DNA of 64,000 nucleotides, taken from assembly GCA_032358165.1 (NCBI GenBank), contig JAALGY010000033.1, forward strand, positions 3,658,001-3,722,000, written 5' to 3'. The position numbers and the translations under genes were made by a program. The stretch is from Diplosphaera chodatii. Lineage: Eukaryota; Chlorophyta; Trebouxiophyceae; Prasiolales; Stichococcaceae. Below the pieces are notes generated by a model. It made no database searches. It worked only from the letters and a program-made list of their open reading frames with translations, and was not told the origin of the DNA. Shown here one piece after another: positions 48,923-60,515 of this stretch (position 1 is its first letter; the number at the start of each line of letters is the position of its first letter).

Positions 48923-51900
48923 ATGGCAGCTGTGGCAGTGGCGGGCGAGGTGCCGCGCTCGGGTCCGCTTGCCGAAGCACAGGTGCATGGGGGCGTGACA
49001 CGGCAGTCGCACGGCATGCGCCCGCACGCCATGCCTGTGCCGCACAATGTGACAATTGTCCTGCTGTCAGCAGCAAGCAGCCTGGGCCCGAGCACATACT
49101 GAGGCGTGGCATATCTTGCGGTCTCGACCTTCTTTCTGACTCAAGCGTCGCTGCACCCTGTCCAGGTGGAGGTGCTCACCCCGCGCGGAGGCGGCGTTGC
49201 GAGCCAGCCGCACTGGTTCCGCCCCGAGGCATTCCTGTCGCCGGACTTTGATGCCACCGCCTTCATTGCTGACCTGCGGCGCTACGTGAGTGGCTGACGC
49301 TGGTGATAGATACCCGCTGGAACGGCTGCGGGTGTTGCGCGTTCTTATGGGGATGCGTCACAAGGGCTGCGGACAATCACTGATCACATGACAAACATTG
49401 TGAACCTCCATACAGGTGCCGCTGGAGACGCTCAGCAGCGAGCTGGAGAACCACCTGTCCACGCTCAAGCTCAAGGTGTGTCCGGGCCAGCAGGCATCAG
49501 GGCCATCGCAGATGGGCACGGCCGATGATCAAGCGGCCTGCTTCTGTCGTCATTCCCATCTCGTGCTATGCAAATGCAGCAGCCCAGTGCAGCATGTCGC
49601 AGTCGGTCACGTGGCGGGCGCCTGCCTGCGCAGCTGGTGGAGGTCATCAACGAGGACTATGCGGACTTCGTCAGCCTCAGCACGCAGCTGGTCAACGTGG
49701 ACGGCGCCGTCGCGCGCATGCAGCGGCCGCTGGGCGACCTGAAGGTGACCCCGCACGGCGGCTGTCCTCCTTGTTGAGAACACCGCAGCACGGATGGAGG
49801 GCTGCGCCGCGAGCAGCCGGAACAGCGGCGCCGGTCCTGCCGGCAGACGAGGCTCATGGTGGACGCCCGCTGCGTGGCCTGCTGCTCATGTAGATGCAGA
49901 TGTGTCCATGTACATTAAGCAGAAAGGTTGCATCCTGAGGCTGTGGGTGTGGCCGGCACAGGAGCATCTGGGCGATGTGGCGTCCGCGGTGGGCGCGGAG
50001 CTGGAGGCGATACAGGGCGGGCTGCAGCGGCGGGCGGACATCGCGGCTGCCCGCGCGATGCTGGAGCTGATGCAGGACACTGCGCACGTCATGTCCAAGG
50101 TCAGCGCTGCTGCTGTTGCCAGGGGTTCAGTTGTGAAGCCGGCGCCAAGGCTCGGGGTGCTCCTACACTGATTCACACGTTCAGGAGGTGCCAGAACTAC
50201 ACACCATTGCAGCCCGGCAGCCATGAACACAGCAGCCTCACAGTGCAAGTCGACGCTGGACAGGTGGAGAAGCTGCTGGACGAGGTGGAGGCGGCGGATG
50301 GCGGTGGGGCAGCAGGAAGCGGCGGCAGCGGCGAGGCAGACCTGGACGCCCGCGTGCGCCTGTACGAGCGTGTCGCCAGCGAGGTGCTTGCGGTTTGCAG
50401 ACGCAAACGCAGCCTGCAGAGTGCCCTTTGCTAGGCTGTGGGCTCTGCGTGACGAATATCAAACAGTCAGCAAGCCCACTGCCACCTGCAGGTTGCGGCT
50501 AATGTTTGGTGTTTGCACAGTGCGCAGGGATTGTCATCGTTTCACCTGCATTCCAGGCAGCAGTCCGGGCATCCTCGAGCATTTCTGCGCTTGCGTGTCT
50601 GCAGGTCAGCCGCCTGCAGTTCTACGCTGCACGTGGCGAGGAGCTGCCCTTCATCGCCACGCTGCAGCCGCGGATGGCAGCTGCCGCCTCGGCACTGCAG
50701 GTGTGCTCAGTTGTGCGCTGTTTGCTGGCTGCTGTGCCTGGGCGCCCTGATCACCTGTAGCATCGGCTTGCTGCGACCCCACCAGCAGGGGCATAATGCT
50801 CCCGAACACTGCATGGTCCCCTGAAGCCCTGAATTCCCCCACAGGGGCGCCTGGCCGAGGGCCTCGCAGCGGCTCTGGCGGCCCGCAGCGCCTCCGCCGT
50901 GGGCCACGCGCTGCACGCCTACTCGTCCGTCGGGGATGCGGAGGGCGCACAGGTGGGCCTGCATCCCCTGCAGCCGCTGCCCGCCGTTTGCATACTGTCG
51001 CACACGCCGCGGCCTGATGTGCGCCCCACTGCATCGCATCATACACACTGACTGCCCAACATGGTTGTGTTCCAGGCGGTTGTGCGGCGGTCTTTGGCAG
51101 CACCGCTGGTGGCGGCGGCCCTGCAGGGGGGACAGGGTGGCGGGCCGCGCTCTGGGCCTGACGCACTGCCAAAGGTGACAACACGCACCTGAGCTGTGCG
51201 GTGTCGTCCCCACGACAGTCTTGCCTGACACCCACAGGCAGTCTGACGTCGAGTGCAGTCCCATCCATGCAAGTCTGGAGGTACCGTGACATCCTGAGTT
51301 GTGCATCTGGCATGTCAGTGCATGTATCACACATGGTCCAGGACCCCAAACCCTTAAGGACGCCCTGCAGGTCCTAGCAGCCATCGCGGACGGCGTGCAG
51401 CGGGACATGGGGGAGCTGCTGGCGGCGGTCATGGCGCCTGCTTCCGGCCTCCACGCCTTCGACTTCCTGGGCGGCTCGCTCATGCCGGAGGTGGACGACG
51501 CCATCAGCAAAGCCCTGCCAGGTGCCGCACTCAGCATGATGTAGCCATGGCATGCTGCGCGTGCCCAGTCTGCATGCTACCCGCGAGAGTAGCATCATCA
51601 CCAAAACTACGTTTTCTCGCACCCTATGTAACCTGGATGCAGGCGCATTTTCGCCTGGCGTGCCCGCCGCCTTCCTGGCCAACTACACAGCGGCGCTCGG
51701 CTTCCTGGAGCGCCTCGAGCAGGTTTGTGTGCTGCAAGGGTCGCCGCTGCGGCAACCGCTGCGAAGTGCTGGCCGCAGCGCCAGAACCCTGCAGCACTCG
51801 GCGTGTTCCGTCGCCAGACCAAGAGCGATTGCCTTGTGACAGATTGTTCAAAATGCTCACAAGAGGTTTAGGAGAGGATCCCAACCAACGCAGGAGCACA

Positions 51901-54514
51901 TACGCACGCGGCGGCAGCTAGCGGCCTTCAGGGCAGCTCCCGCCGTGTCTGGCTTCCTGCGGCGCTGGAACCTGTCGGTGTACTTCTCGCTGCGCTTCCA
52001 GGTGCCACGGAAACACGCCATCCTCGCAGTGTAGCAACCCTTGCTAATGTATGACTCCCAGCTGGGTGATCATGTAAGTAGCTCACTGCGGCTGCAAGGT
52101 TGGTACGGCAGGCACTCACAACCACGACTGCGCTGCAGGAGATTGCTGCTGGGCTGGACACTGTGGTGTCGGAGGAGGGCCTCGAGGCAGCGGCGCCGGA
52201 CCAGCAGCCGGAGGGTGCGCCGGCACTGCAGCTCCAGGTGAGCAAATCCTGGCGACGCCATGAATGGCAGGCCACCACCTCGAGAACCCTCGCGACTGCA
52301 GACATGGCTCTGCTCTGGCACCACCTGTGAAACCCTGCGCTCGAGAAGTGCATGAAGCTGCACATGCACATGCACTCCAGAGGAGTGCAGGCAGCGTTGT
52401 GCTAATGTCACCTATGCGGCGCTCGCATCAGGCCAGCGCCGTACTCGTCACCAGCCTGCGGAGGTGTCTCGCGGCGGATGTATTCCTGCGGCCGCTGGCC
52501 GACAAGTTCACGCGGCTGGCGCTGCAGCTGGTGGCCCGCTACGCCGGCTGGCTCCGCAGCGGGAGCAGGCAGGCCGCGGACGGCGGCGCGGACGACCAGC
52601 AGGCACGTGGAATTCCCAGAAGACTGCCTGCTGGGAAGCCGGTGTCGGACTGCCGTGTGTGACGCTCACGTCGTGATTAACAACTTGTGTACTTCAGATC
52701 AGCAAAGCGCGTGATGCTGCTTTGTTCAGGCAGCCGGATGGGGACAGTCGGCGACAGCAGAGCAGCTGGCCCTGGCGGCGGCAGACGCAGACGCGACGGC
52801 GGCGTGGCTCAGCGGCGCCTACGCACAGCAGCTGGCGGCCGCCCTCTCGTTCCTGCCCAGCCAGGTGATGTGCCGCCCGCATGCCGGCGGTCACTGCTGT
52901 ACAGTCAATGCCCCATATGCAGCGCAAGCCTGCTCTGCAGTGCGGTGCTTCGATCTGCAGTGGCACGTCATCTGTCACCTTGGCTCAGCAGCTTGCTTGC
53001 AAAACCCAGATGGCTGCAGGTTCCGGTGTTGCTAACGGGCCGCTGCCGGTGGGTGCATAGATAGCCTCAAGTACGGCGAACTGAAAGATGCAACCTCTGA
53101 TGTTGTGTGTGTTCGGTGTGGTCAGGTGCGAGAGTCGGCAGCCACAGCATGGCAATCCTCAGCAGCTGGCGTTGCAGCCGCAGCCACGCCGCTGGTGGCC
53201 ACGGCAACAGAGGGCTTGGCAGGTCTGCTGGGCAGCTTGCATCTGTGGCTTCCACTTCAATGTTGGTTCTCACAGCAAGCACGTTCTGCAGGTTGCCATT
53301 GGTGTAGGAACAGTAAACAGGGCATGTGCCATTTCAGCGCTGCGCACACGCGCAAGCACTGCTGGTTGGCTGACATGCCTTTGGTCGCCTGCAGAGCGGT
53401 GTGCGGCGGCGCTGAAGCATGTGCGCGGCATCAGCACCACCTACAGAATGGTGGCGCGGCCCGCGCCCACCCGACCCTCGCACTACGTCCCCGCCATTCT
53501 TGCGCCCCTCAGGTGAGCCTATCCCACTTTGTACTCGACCATGCCACCATCCTTGTGACACTGGTGTGGCGCCATGGCTGGGACAGGCATGACAGATATC
53601 ATAGCATGGAGTTGGTGAACGCTCGGGCCGACAAGCAGCCGCCAGGTGTAGATGGTCGTCATTCTGGACTGACAGCCTTGCTGTTTCCTGCGATGCAGCT
53701 CCTTCCTGGATCATCAGGCGGCGCAGGCGCTGGCAGAGGCGAAGCGCACGGCGCTGTGCCGCGACTGCATCATTGCCGTGTGCAGCCGTTTCCAGGTGCG
53801 GGTCGTTGGTGCCGTCAACATGCGGTGCTGCTGACAGACAGCTGTGCTGTCCGATGTGCCCGAGTCCTCTGCTTTTACTTCACCTGTCGGGCTTCTGTAG
53901 CCTTTGCAGCTCTCAGAGGTACAGCTGACCGGGCAGCCATGGGTCCACTGTATGCTGGTGCTTCTGCACATGAACAGCACTTTGTGCAATCCTGCTGCTG
54001 CAGGCGGTGGCTGGGGACCTGCTGGAGACGGTGCGCAAGACGGAGTCCTCGCTGAAGCGGCTCAAGAAGCACCGCGGCGCCGGCGAGGCGCCGGCGGAGG
54101 GCGCAGCCTCGGACACGGACAAGATGACGACGCAGCTGTTCCTGGACGTCCAGGTGTGCACGCTCACGCCGCTGCTGGCACACCCAAGAGTAGGCAGCTG
54201 CAGCATGCGGCAGAGAACCACGAGCAGGCTCAGCAGACCGCGATCCACGGTTCCCCATGTGATCATGCAAGTGCATTGGTGTCGACCAGAAGGCTTAATC
54301 AAGTCGAGTGCATGCAGTTGCAAACATGTTGCTTCGATCGACCGTGGTCCGAAGCTGCGTGCAAGCTCTGGTGTGGATTGCTGCGCAGGAGTTTGGGCGG
54401 CAGGTGTTCAAGTTCGAGATGGACCCGTCCGAGCTTCCTGCCTACCGGGAGCTGTGGGCCACGGTGGCGCCGCCTGGGCAGTCGACAGTCGATGCAGCGC
54501 TGCTGCTGGGCTGA
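48923..54514 (+). CDS. COG2: Conserved oligomeric Golgi complex subunit 2
   Basis: Subunit of COG lobe A, which tethers vesicles in retrograde traffic within the Golgi. The ATG at 48923 sits in GCCGCCATGG, a strong initiation context. Exon 1 (48923-48982) is a short Ala-rich lead. Exon 2 (49166-49285) has PHWFRPEAFLSPDFDATAFI and exon 3 VPLETLSSELENHLSTLKLK; the next has VEVINEDYADFVSLSTQLVN and VDGAVARMQRPLGDLK. This is the diagnostic COG2 N-terminal helical region. Further exons (about twenty in all) give AIQGGLQRRADIAAARAMLE, DLDARVRLYERVASEVLAV, FYAARGEELPFIATLQPRM, the DUF3510-type C-terminal half from SGFLRRWNLSVYFSLRFQ and LVTSLRRCLAADVFLRPLAD, HVRGISTTYRMVARPAPTRP, CRDCIIAVCSRFQ, VRKTESSLKRLKKHRGAG and the end EFGRQVFKFEMDPSELPAYR. 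The stop TGA is at 54512-54514. Intact, about 700-750 residues, as expected for COG2. Confidence 0.93.
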
Positions 54515-54683
54515 GCAGACAGCTCCAACAGCCTTCTGTGGCGTTTCTCCTGAGGCTGGTTAGTGTTCATCAGATGTCATGTACGTTTGTTTTGTCTAGG
54601 GGATGGCAATCAGACGGTCTGGCTGAGCGTGGGGCATGGGGTAATAAAGTCCGCATTCTACAGCCAGCTGCTTGGCACACCAG

Positions 54684-54688
54684 TGTAA
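54684..54688 (+). terminator. TGTAA polyadenylation signal candidate for COG2
   Basis: TGTAA lies 170 nt after the COG2 stop, a typical chlorophyte arrangement. Confidence 0.45.
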
Positions 54689-54755
54689 AACGGAGGATAT
54701 GCTGCATTGCACGTTAGACATCAAGTGTTGACACAGATCAGCCAGATATTCAGCG

Positions 54756-54783
54756 GTCAGCTGTGCTCCGTCAGCTGTGCTCC
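54756..54783. repeat. 14-bp tandem repeat, two units
   Basis: GTCAGCTGTGCTCC occurs twice in direct succession, directly downstream of the stop codon of the minus-strand secreted protein gene. Confidence 0.85.
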
Positions 54784-54790
54784 GGCGCCT

Positions 54791-56339
54791 TCAGAAGAAG
54801 GAGGTGCACTCCCCAGTGTCTGCGTTGCAGGTCTGCATGACAGACACAAGTACATGAGCAACAGCTCTGGCATACGGTACTGGTAGCCTGAGGATCGTGC
54901 AAGTCATTTGGCATCCATCAACTCCCAGGACTCGGTGTATCTGATACCACACCTTGGTGCCGCAGCAATCTGCCAGTTCGAAGCACAGCCAGCGGTCAGC
55001 ACGGTGTTGTCACTGCTGTGCATGTACACTGGCTGGTTGGTATGCACACTGCTGCTGCTGTATCGCTTACCGCTACTTTCTGTGCAAGCTGGGCCAGTGA
55101 GAGCATCTGCAGAACATCAGCGGCAGGTGCATCATGCTACGCATTTTGATGGGCTGTATGTGCAGCATTCAGATCTGCAAGTGCCATAGGTGTATGTGTC
55201 GAGGAAGGCAAGAGGAAGGTTGTGAGGTGTTGATGATGCCGAACACACCTGTTATGCAGCACACCTGCATTATACGGTACAATATTAGTACGTTCATCAG
55301 CATGCATGACAGGAGAAACGCAATGCATGGAGAATCGCCATGCATATCACAATCAAGATGAGGGAAGGCCGCACGGATACGGGACAGTAAGTTGGCTCCG
55401 AAGCGTTGCAGGTGCAGTCGATTCCAGTGGTGTTGGTGAGGCCCAGAAACGCCGCGCAGTCAGCAAGCGACTCGCAGTGCTGCTGGTACTGCAGCAGCAT
55501 TCGCATCCCAGGGTTCACATACAACCGCTTCTCCTTGCAGTTATGTACTATGAGCACTGCTGTAGGGAGCCTTCTGCTGGGTTCACTTGCATGACAATCG
55601 ATGCCTCCAAGCGCTGCCCGCGCACATGCGTATGGCCAGGCCTGTCAGGACTTACAGGTGTGCCAGACACCGGCGCCCCGACTGGGGGAACAGGTGGCGG
55701 CGGCGCCGGCCCCGGCGGCGGCTGCGCGGGCGCTCCAGGCCCGCCCTTGAGCGGCACGCGGGGCCGCCCACCCTTGAGCGGCACGCCCTGCGGCGCACCC
55801 GACGGTGCGCCGACCGAGGAGGCGCCGGGAAGCAGCAGGGGCAACACAGCAGCTGGTGTGGCTGTAGGGCTGGCTGCTGCTGCTGGCTGCTTGGCAGTGG
55901 GTGTCGCAGGGGGCGAGGGCGGCTTCTTGGGGGGAGGCGGCGGGGCCTTCTGAGCTGCAGCGCATCACACACCCAGCCACCTTGCCAGCACTGGAACCAT
56001 ACCTGGGTACATCGCATTGACGAGTACCTGTTGCGATGTATGTCTGCTGGCAGTTTGAAGGCTCAGAATTGCTTGATGAGACGAGCGAGAGCAGTCATGT
56101 GACACCCACGTCCATCAGTCACGGCACACAGCACGATGGCAGAGAGTGTGCAGCTCTGCTAAGAGAGTCATCAGACACACGGCCTCTGTCCTGCACAGCA
56201 CACTATTGTCTGTGCAAACGAACTGATCTTTCGTCATCTCTGACTCGGTACGCATCTCACCTTGGACCGATAGCGGGCCGCTGGCCGCAGCCAGCAGCAA
56301 AGCAACGAGGCACACAGCGAGCATGCTGCCGCCGGACAT
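54791..56339 (-). CDS. Secreted Pro-rich/Cys-rich protein, family not recognised (paralogue A)
   Basis: Function unknown. Exon 1 (ATG complement of 56337-56339) encodes a clean signal peptide, MSGGSMLAVCLVALLLAAAS, ending in phase 1 at GTGAGA. Exon 2 (about 55660-55947) begins AQKAPPPPPKKPPSPPATP and continues as a long Pro/Ala/Gly linker containing GVPLKGGRPRVPLKGGPG. The next exon (about 55390-55560) is a Cys-bearing module: YVNPGMRMLLQYQQHCESLA then DCAAFLGLTNTTGIDCTC. Small exons follow to a last one, TCNADTGECTSFF, TGA at 54791-54793. The Pro-rich linker resembles the rods of algal extracellular-matrix proteins such as pherophorins, but no pherophorin domain is seen. Exons between 54840 and 55390 are not resolved. 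It is divergent from, and paralogous to, the next gene. Confidence 0.58.
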
Positions 56340-56598
56340 TCCGCCGACCAGATCTGACGGACCACCAACAGTTGCTGTGGTTGGAATCACGCTGCCAGAT
56401 CTTTTCTGATACTTGCCTCCTCGTCTGGAATCTTCAGCGATCAAGATCCTGCTGCATCACGCGATTCGGGTCATCTGGCATCGTTTCTCAGCCGTATGAC
56501 CAGACAGCTGCACTCAACCGAAATCTGCAAAAACCAAGGTATTGGTTCCCTAACCCAGGCCGTAGTTGCCACAGCAGTCTTTGCCATATCTGACCGCC
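56340..56598. promoter_or_regulatory. Short bidirectional promoter region of the secreted paralogue pair
   Basis: Only about 260 bp separate the two start codons, so the two genes may share control elements. No TATA box recognised. Confidence 0.45.
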
Positions 56599-57980
56599 AT
56601 GAAGCGTGGTGGTGCAGCATTGCTGCTGCTGGCCCTGTGCATGCTGACGGGGCCCGAGGCTCTTGCGGGTGAGGAGCGAGTCAACAGCCTTCCGTCTTGC
56701 TGGGACCTGCATCTTTGCAGCATGCCTGCTCTGACGGCAGCATCAATCACTGCAAAGCCCGAGCAATGTCCATGCCAGTGGACGCTCATGATCACTCAAT
56801 GACAAACTGTATGTTCTTTGACACAATACATGCTACCTTCGTGGATGTGCTTTGCCGCACATCAGACTGTACTTCGTTGTGCAGTTCAACCAGCTGTTAG
56901 ATGTATATATGTCCGTCGTCACGTCTGCATGCGTAGGGCAGAAGCCGATGCATGCGCCCGCTGCCCCAGCACCTGCCAAGACGGGTGCAGCTGCCAGCGC
57001 TGCAGCTGCTGCTGGCAAGTGCTTTGGGCTCTCCTGAACCCTTGGATGCCGCCTGCGAACATCGTCGGGTTTCAGATCCTGCCACTCATGCAGACGAACC
57101 ACTGCTGGTGGGATGCACTGATATCTGAGACCTCAGCACGGACAGGGTAGATTTGAGATCACCTGGCAGTGGTGTCGATGTCATGTTCGCATTGGAACTT
57201 GCACATTCTCTTCGGGTCGACACGTGCTCGTCTCAGGGTCTCAGACACTCAGAGATTTCGGCCATACTGTTGCCCTGCTTGCAGTCAACTGAGTTTTTGT
57301 GGGTGTGCACCTGACGGCGCATAACCGTTGGTAGCCCTGAAATCACCGACGGCCGTACGGCACCCAGCGCTCTCCTGTGTTGGCAATCAGGTGCTGAGTA
57401 GGGCACGCATACTCATTGCGGGACGGCCGTGCGGCGCGCAGTTGCCGGCCCTGTACCAGTGAAGGGCAAGCCGCCGCCGTCGCCGGAGCCGGCCGCGCCC
57501 GCGCCGCCGCCCATCCCGCCGCCGCCCTCGCCCACCGTGCCGCTGAAGCGGGGCGTGCCGCTGGAGCTGCTGGCGCCGCCGCCGCCCTCCCCTGCGCCGC
57601 CGCCGCCCTTCGTTCGGCCCCCTGGCACCCCGGTACGGCTGATGATGATGCAGCTGGAAACCATGCCCTGCATGCTGCAGTCGTTGGCATGCAAAGTGGA
57701 TCCAAATTTGTGATCGTGTCCCAGCATGCTGGGAAGGCAAAAGAGCAGTTTGAAGCATGAATTCCGCGTCATGAGTACCGCGTGCTTCCCTTTGCTGCAC
57801 ACTGGGCAGCATCTGGACCCCAGACTCGGGAGTCAGTCGCTCAGGCAATTCTGTCCCTTCTGACATATATATGTGTACACGTGCTTCGTGCAGTTTCAGC
57901 AGCCCTGCGATGTCCTGAACGATTGCACTGGGTTTCTGGGCCTGTACCAGTTTATGCGCATCGGGTGCGCTCTTTGCTGT
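56599..57980 (+). CDS. Secreted Pro-rich/Cys-rich protein, family not recognised (paralogue B; 3' end unresolved)
   Basis: Function unknown. Exon 1 (ATG 56599) encodes the signal peptide MKRGGAALLLLALCMLTGPE followed by ALAG, leaving in phase 1 like paralogue A. Exon 2 (from about 56938) starts GQKPMHAPAAPAPAKTGAAA, matching the AQK start of A's second exon. A Pro-rich exon (about 57430-57640) has PVKGKPPPSPEPAAPAPPP and VPLKRGVPLELLAPPPP, sharing the VPLK motif. The exon at 57893-57980 reads QQPCDVLNDCTGFLGLYQF and GCALCC, aligning Cys for Cys with QQHCESLADCAAFLGL in A. The gene goes on past the donor at 57981; a Cys-rich frame at about 58205-58315 (CACNHRDPAACDTTAPVCC) may be a later exon, but I could not place the stop. 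Low-complexity linkers make exon edges approximate. Confidence 0.55.
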
Positions 57981-59162
57981 GTACCTCGACTAAGGTAGAG
58001 CACATTCACGAATGCCTGCATCGAGGCGGAGACTACTGTATGCAACATCTTGATGGCGGGGCACCTCCTGTGAAACCGCCATTCTCGCTCCCTGGTCTTC
58101 ACTTGCTAAGCTGCCAAGCAGCCCAGTCAGGGGCATGGGGCCCCTGCTTTGTCAAAATGTGCAGCATGATGCCAACTGGTGTCGCCTTTTGATGAGGCGC
58201 AGGTATGACTGCGCCTGCAACCACAGGGATCCCGCGGCCTGTGACACGACAGCCCCCGTGTGCTGTGTCACAGATGCTGCCGAGGTGTGCCACATGTGTT
58301 CATGTAAGATACGCAACGCAAGCAGCTGCAACAACATCTGTGCATCAGACATGCTTGCTAGATTTTGTGGCTGATGATTGTGTCGTTCTGATACGCGCAG
58401 GGTCCCGCCTGCACTCAGGACCTGGGTACGTACCCTCAACAGCATGCGCTGTAGGTCCACACTGTGATCTTGACGCATTTGCACCATCCTTGCCAGTCGA
58501 CAGCACAGCAAGTTGTCGTTACTGCTCTGCAGATTGCTGCGGATCTAAAAGCTGCACGCCCGCAACGGGCATCTGCGCCTGACAACAGCCGACAGCAGCA
58601 AAAAGAGAACACAAGCCTTCTGGGGGCTTGTTGATGCACCTTCCAAAGCAGCAATGCTGGCGGCATGACAGTACAGCATCGATGGGGAGATCTTCCGCTT
58701 GATATGACACCGGCAAATGTGTTGCATCAACCGTACACATGATACACATGGTGGCCTGGCATCTATCCCTAAATCAAATCTGGCACCCGAGTGGCCAATC
58801 AGCATACAGTACACAGTGTTCAAGGCTTGTTTCACTCAAGAAGCTGCGGCGGCACAACGCTGCAGGGTCTTGCCAAAATGCCACAGTAGCGCTAGACCGG
58901 CCCATTTGCGACTGCATCTGTGTCCATGGCCACCACGCCGCGCCCACTATCGAGGCCTGCATCGCTGCCACCCGGCCCCTGCATACGCAACACATACGGC
59001 ACATCGGTGCGACGCTTCAGCCACAGACAGCAGCGCATAGCGTTTGCTGAACTTGCAGACGAGGCTGCTTTGCAGCAGCATCTCTACATGGGCACAGATA
59101 GGGCACCTGAACTGTGCGGTGCACATGCATGCAACGATCCATTGAGCAGCAAAGCCACTGAC
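57981..59162. other. Unresolved stretch between secreted paralogue B and MED7
   Basis: Convergent region. It probably holds the last exons of paralogue B on the plus strand up to about 58400 and possibly a last MED7 exon on the minus strand. Nothing could be assigned with confidence. Confidence 0.4.
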
Positions 59163-60515
59163 CAGAGCTACAAGCTCCTCTGCCGCTGAGACGAGCAGCT
59201 GCTGCGCGTCCTCCCTCTGCTGCCTGCAGTCCCAGTCATGGCGTCGGGAACTGCAAGCTGCATAGCAATGACAGCAATGGCGGCGAATGCGGCGTCACCG
59301 CATCGCCCTCGTCCCCACTCAGTGCCACACCTGCCATGTCGTGAAGGTCAGACACCACATGCGCGCAGCCCAGTCAGAGGCACCTGAGATCTGCGATCGC
59401 TTCCTGCTGATCCTTCAGCTCCCGCTGCAGCAGGTGCTCCAGGGTGGCTGCAGCCTGGGAGTAAAGCACACACGTTGGCATAGTCCTGTACTCTTGATGT
59501 GATAGCAGAGTCGCTATGCCTTGCAATTTCTGCCAAACTTGCAGTCTTCCTGAGCATAATGCTTCCTCACAGTGTCGACCGATGCCGAGTGTCCCAAATC
59601 AGCTCGGGTCGCAAGCTTGACCACCTTGCACCATCAGCTGCTGTGCTTCAGGCCGGGGCCATGGTCTGGGATCGAGATGCGTTGGCGGTGCGCTGCACTC
59701 CAGGGTGGGGCGCAGCACCTGGTGCGGACGCAGCAGGTTGAGCAGGTGCTGCGTGTTGCGCGCCAGGATGCCCACCAGCTCCACTGATCGCGCGCTCTGT
59801 GCGGGGCGCTCGGCTATCGCCGCCAGCATGTCGGCGAACGCGAACAGCAGCTCCCGGTTCAGCCGCCGCAGCTCCGTCCTGAAGTCTGCAGCAACACTGC
59901 CGCCTCATCGACCACTCCTGTGTTGGCTAGAGTGTCCTGCTTGCCGTATGTCAGCGAGACCAGGCAAGCTGCCGTGCAGAAGGCTACTAGTGCCGGAAGA
60001 GATGCTCAGACACCAAAGCGAGTGGGGAGCCATGTGCTCCCTATGAGGCGGCGTGACCGTACCAATATTACCGTCTGGCTGTGTGTCATACAGCTGCCGC
60101 ACTGCAAGCGGCGGTATGCCCGGCTGTGCCTGCACCCAAACATAATGCCGCCGGTCAGCCTGAGAGCATCTGCATCACCAAGTGCGCTCAGGCTTGCTTT
60201 CACCCAGCATCATGCAACTGAGCGCAGTCAGGTTGCACCAGCCCATGCCAACCCACGGCTTGCAAGGCTTGCAGACGCTCCACCACCGACCGTGTGCAGC
60301 TCGCCGAATAGCTGGAACGTGGCGTCCGGCGCGGCCGGCAGCGGGGGCGGCTGCAGCGGCTGCGCATCTGCGCTGTCGCCGTCCGCCGATGACTGTGGCT
60401 TGTCTGCGGCGCCGCGGAACAGCCGGAAGTAGGGCGGCGGCGGCGGGAAGGCCGCCTGCTGCCGCGCCTCGGCGGCCGCCACCGCGTCTGCCTGCTCCTG
60501 CTGCGGCACGGCCAT
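59163..60515 (-). CDS. MED7: Mediator complex subunit 7
   Basis: Middle-module subunit of Mediator, acting in RNA polymerase II transcription in the nucleus. The first exon (ATG complement of 60513-60515) has AFPPPPPYFRLFRGAADKP, the 'FPPPP.Y...F' opening of MED7, then ATFQLFGELHT, equivalent to the family's second Pro-rich/FGE motif. Exon 2 is IPPLAVRQLYDTQPDG, exon 3 RTELRRLNRELLFAFADMLA and ERPAQSARSVELVGILARN with HHLLN-type sequence QHLLNLLRPHQ, the most conserved part of MED7. Exon 4 is ATLEHLLQRELKDQQEAIAD; its split Arg codon joins QQREDAQQLLVSAAEELVAL, completing the C-terminal coiled coil that pairs with MED21. Total about 200 residues, the normal family size. The end is open: after VAL there is a good donor (GTCAGT), so a short final exon may lie further left; 59163 is where the sure sequence ends. 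Confidence 0.84.

Noticed and set aside
55640..55960. Plus-strand Gly/Arg-rich reading frames opposite secreted paralogue A
   Set aside because: They are the complement of the Pro-rich exon; the signal peptide and Cys module fit only the minus strand.
56881..57060. Alternative Cys-rich frame (CARCPSTCQDGCSCQRCSCC) in paralogue B
   Set aside because: It is the other reading frame of the Ala/Pro-rich exon 2; the phase from the signal-peptide exon and the match to paralogue A select the GQKPMHAPAAP frame.
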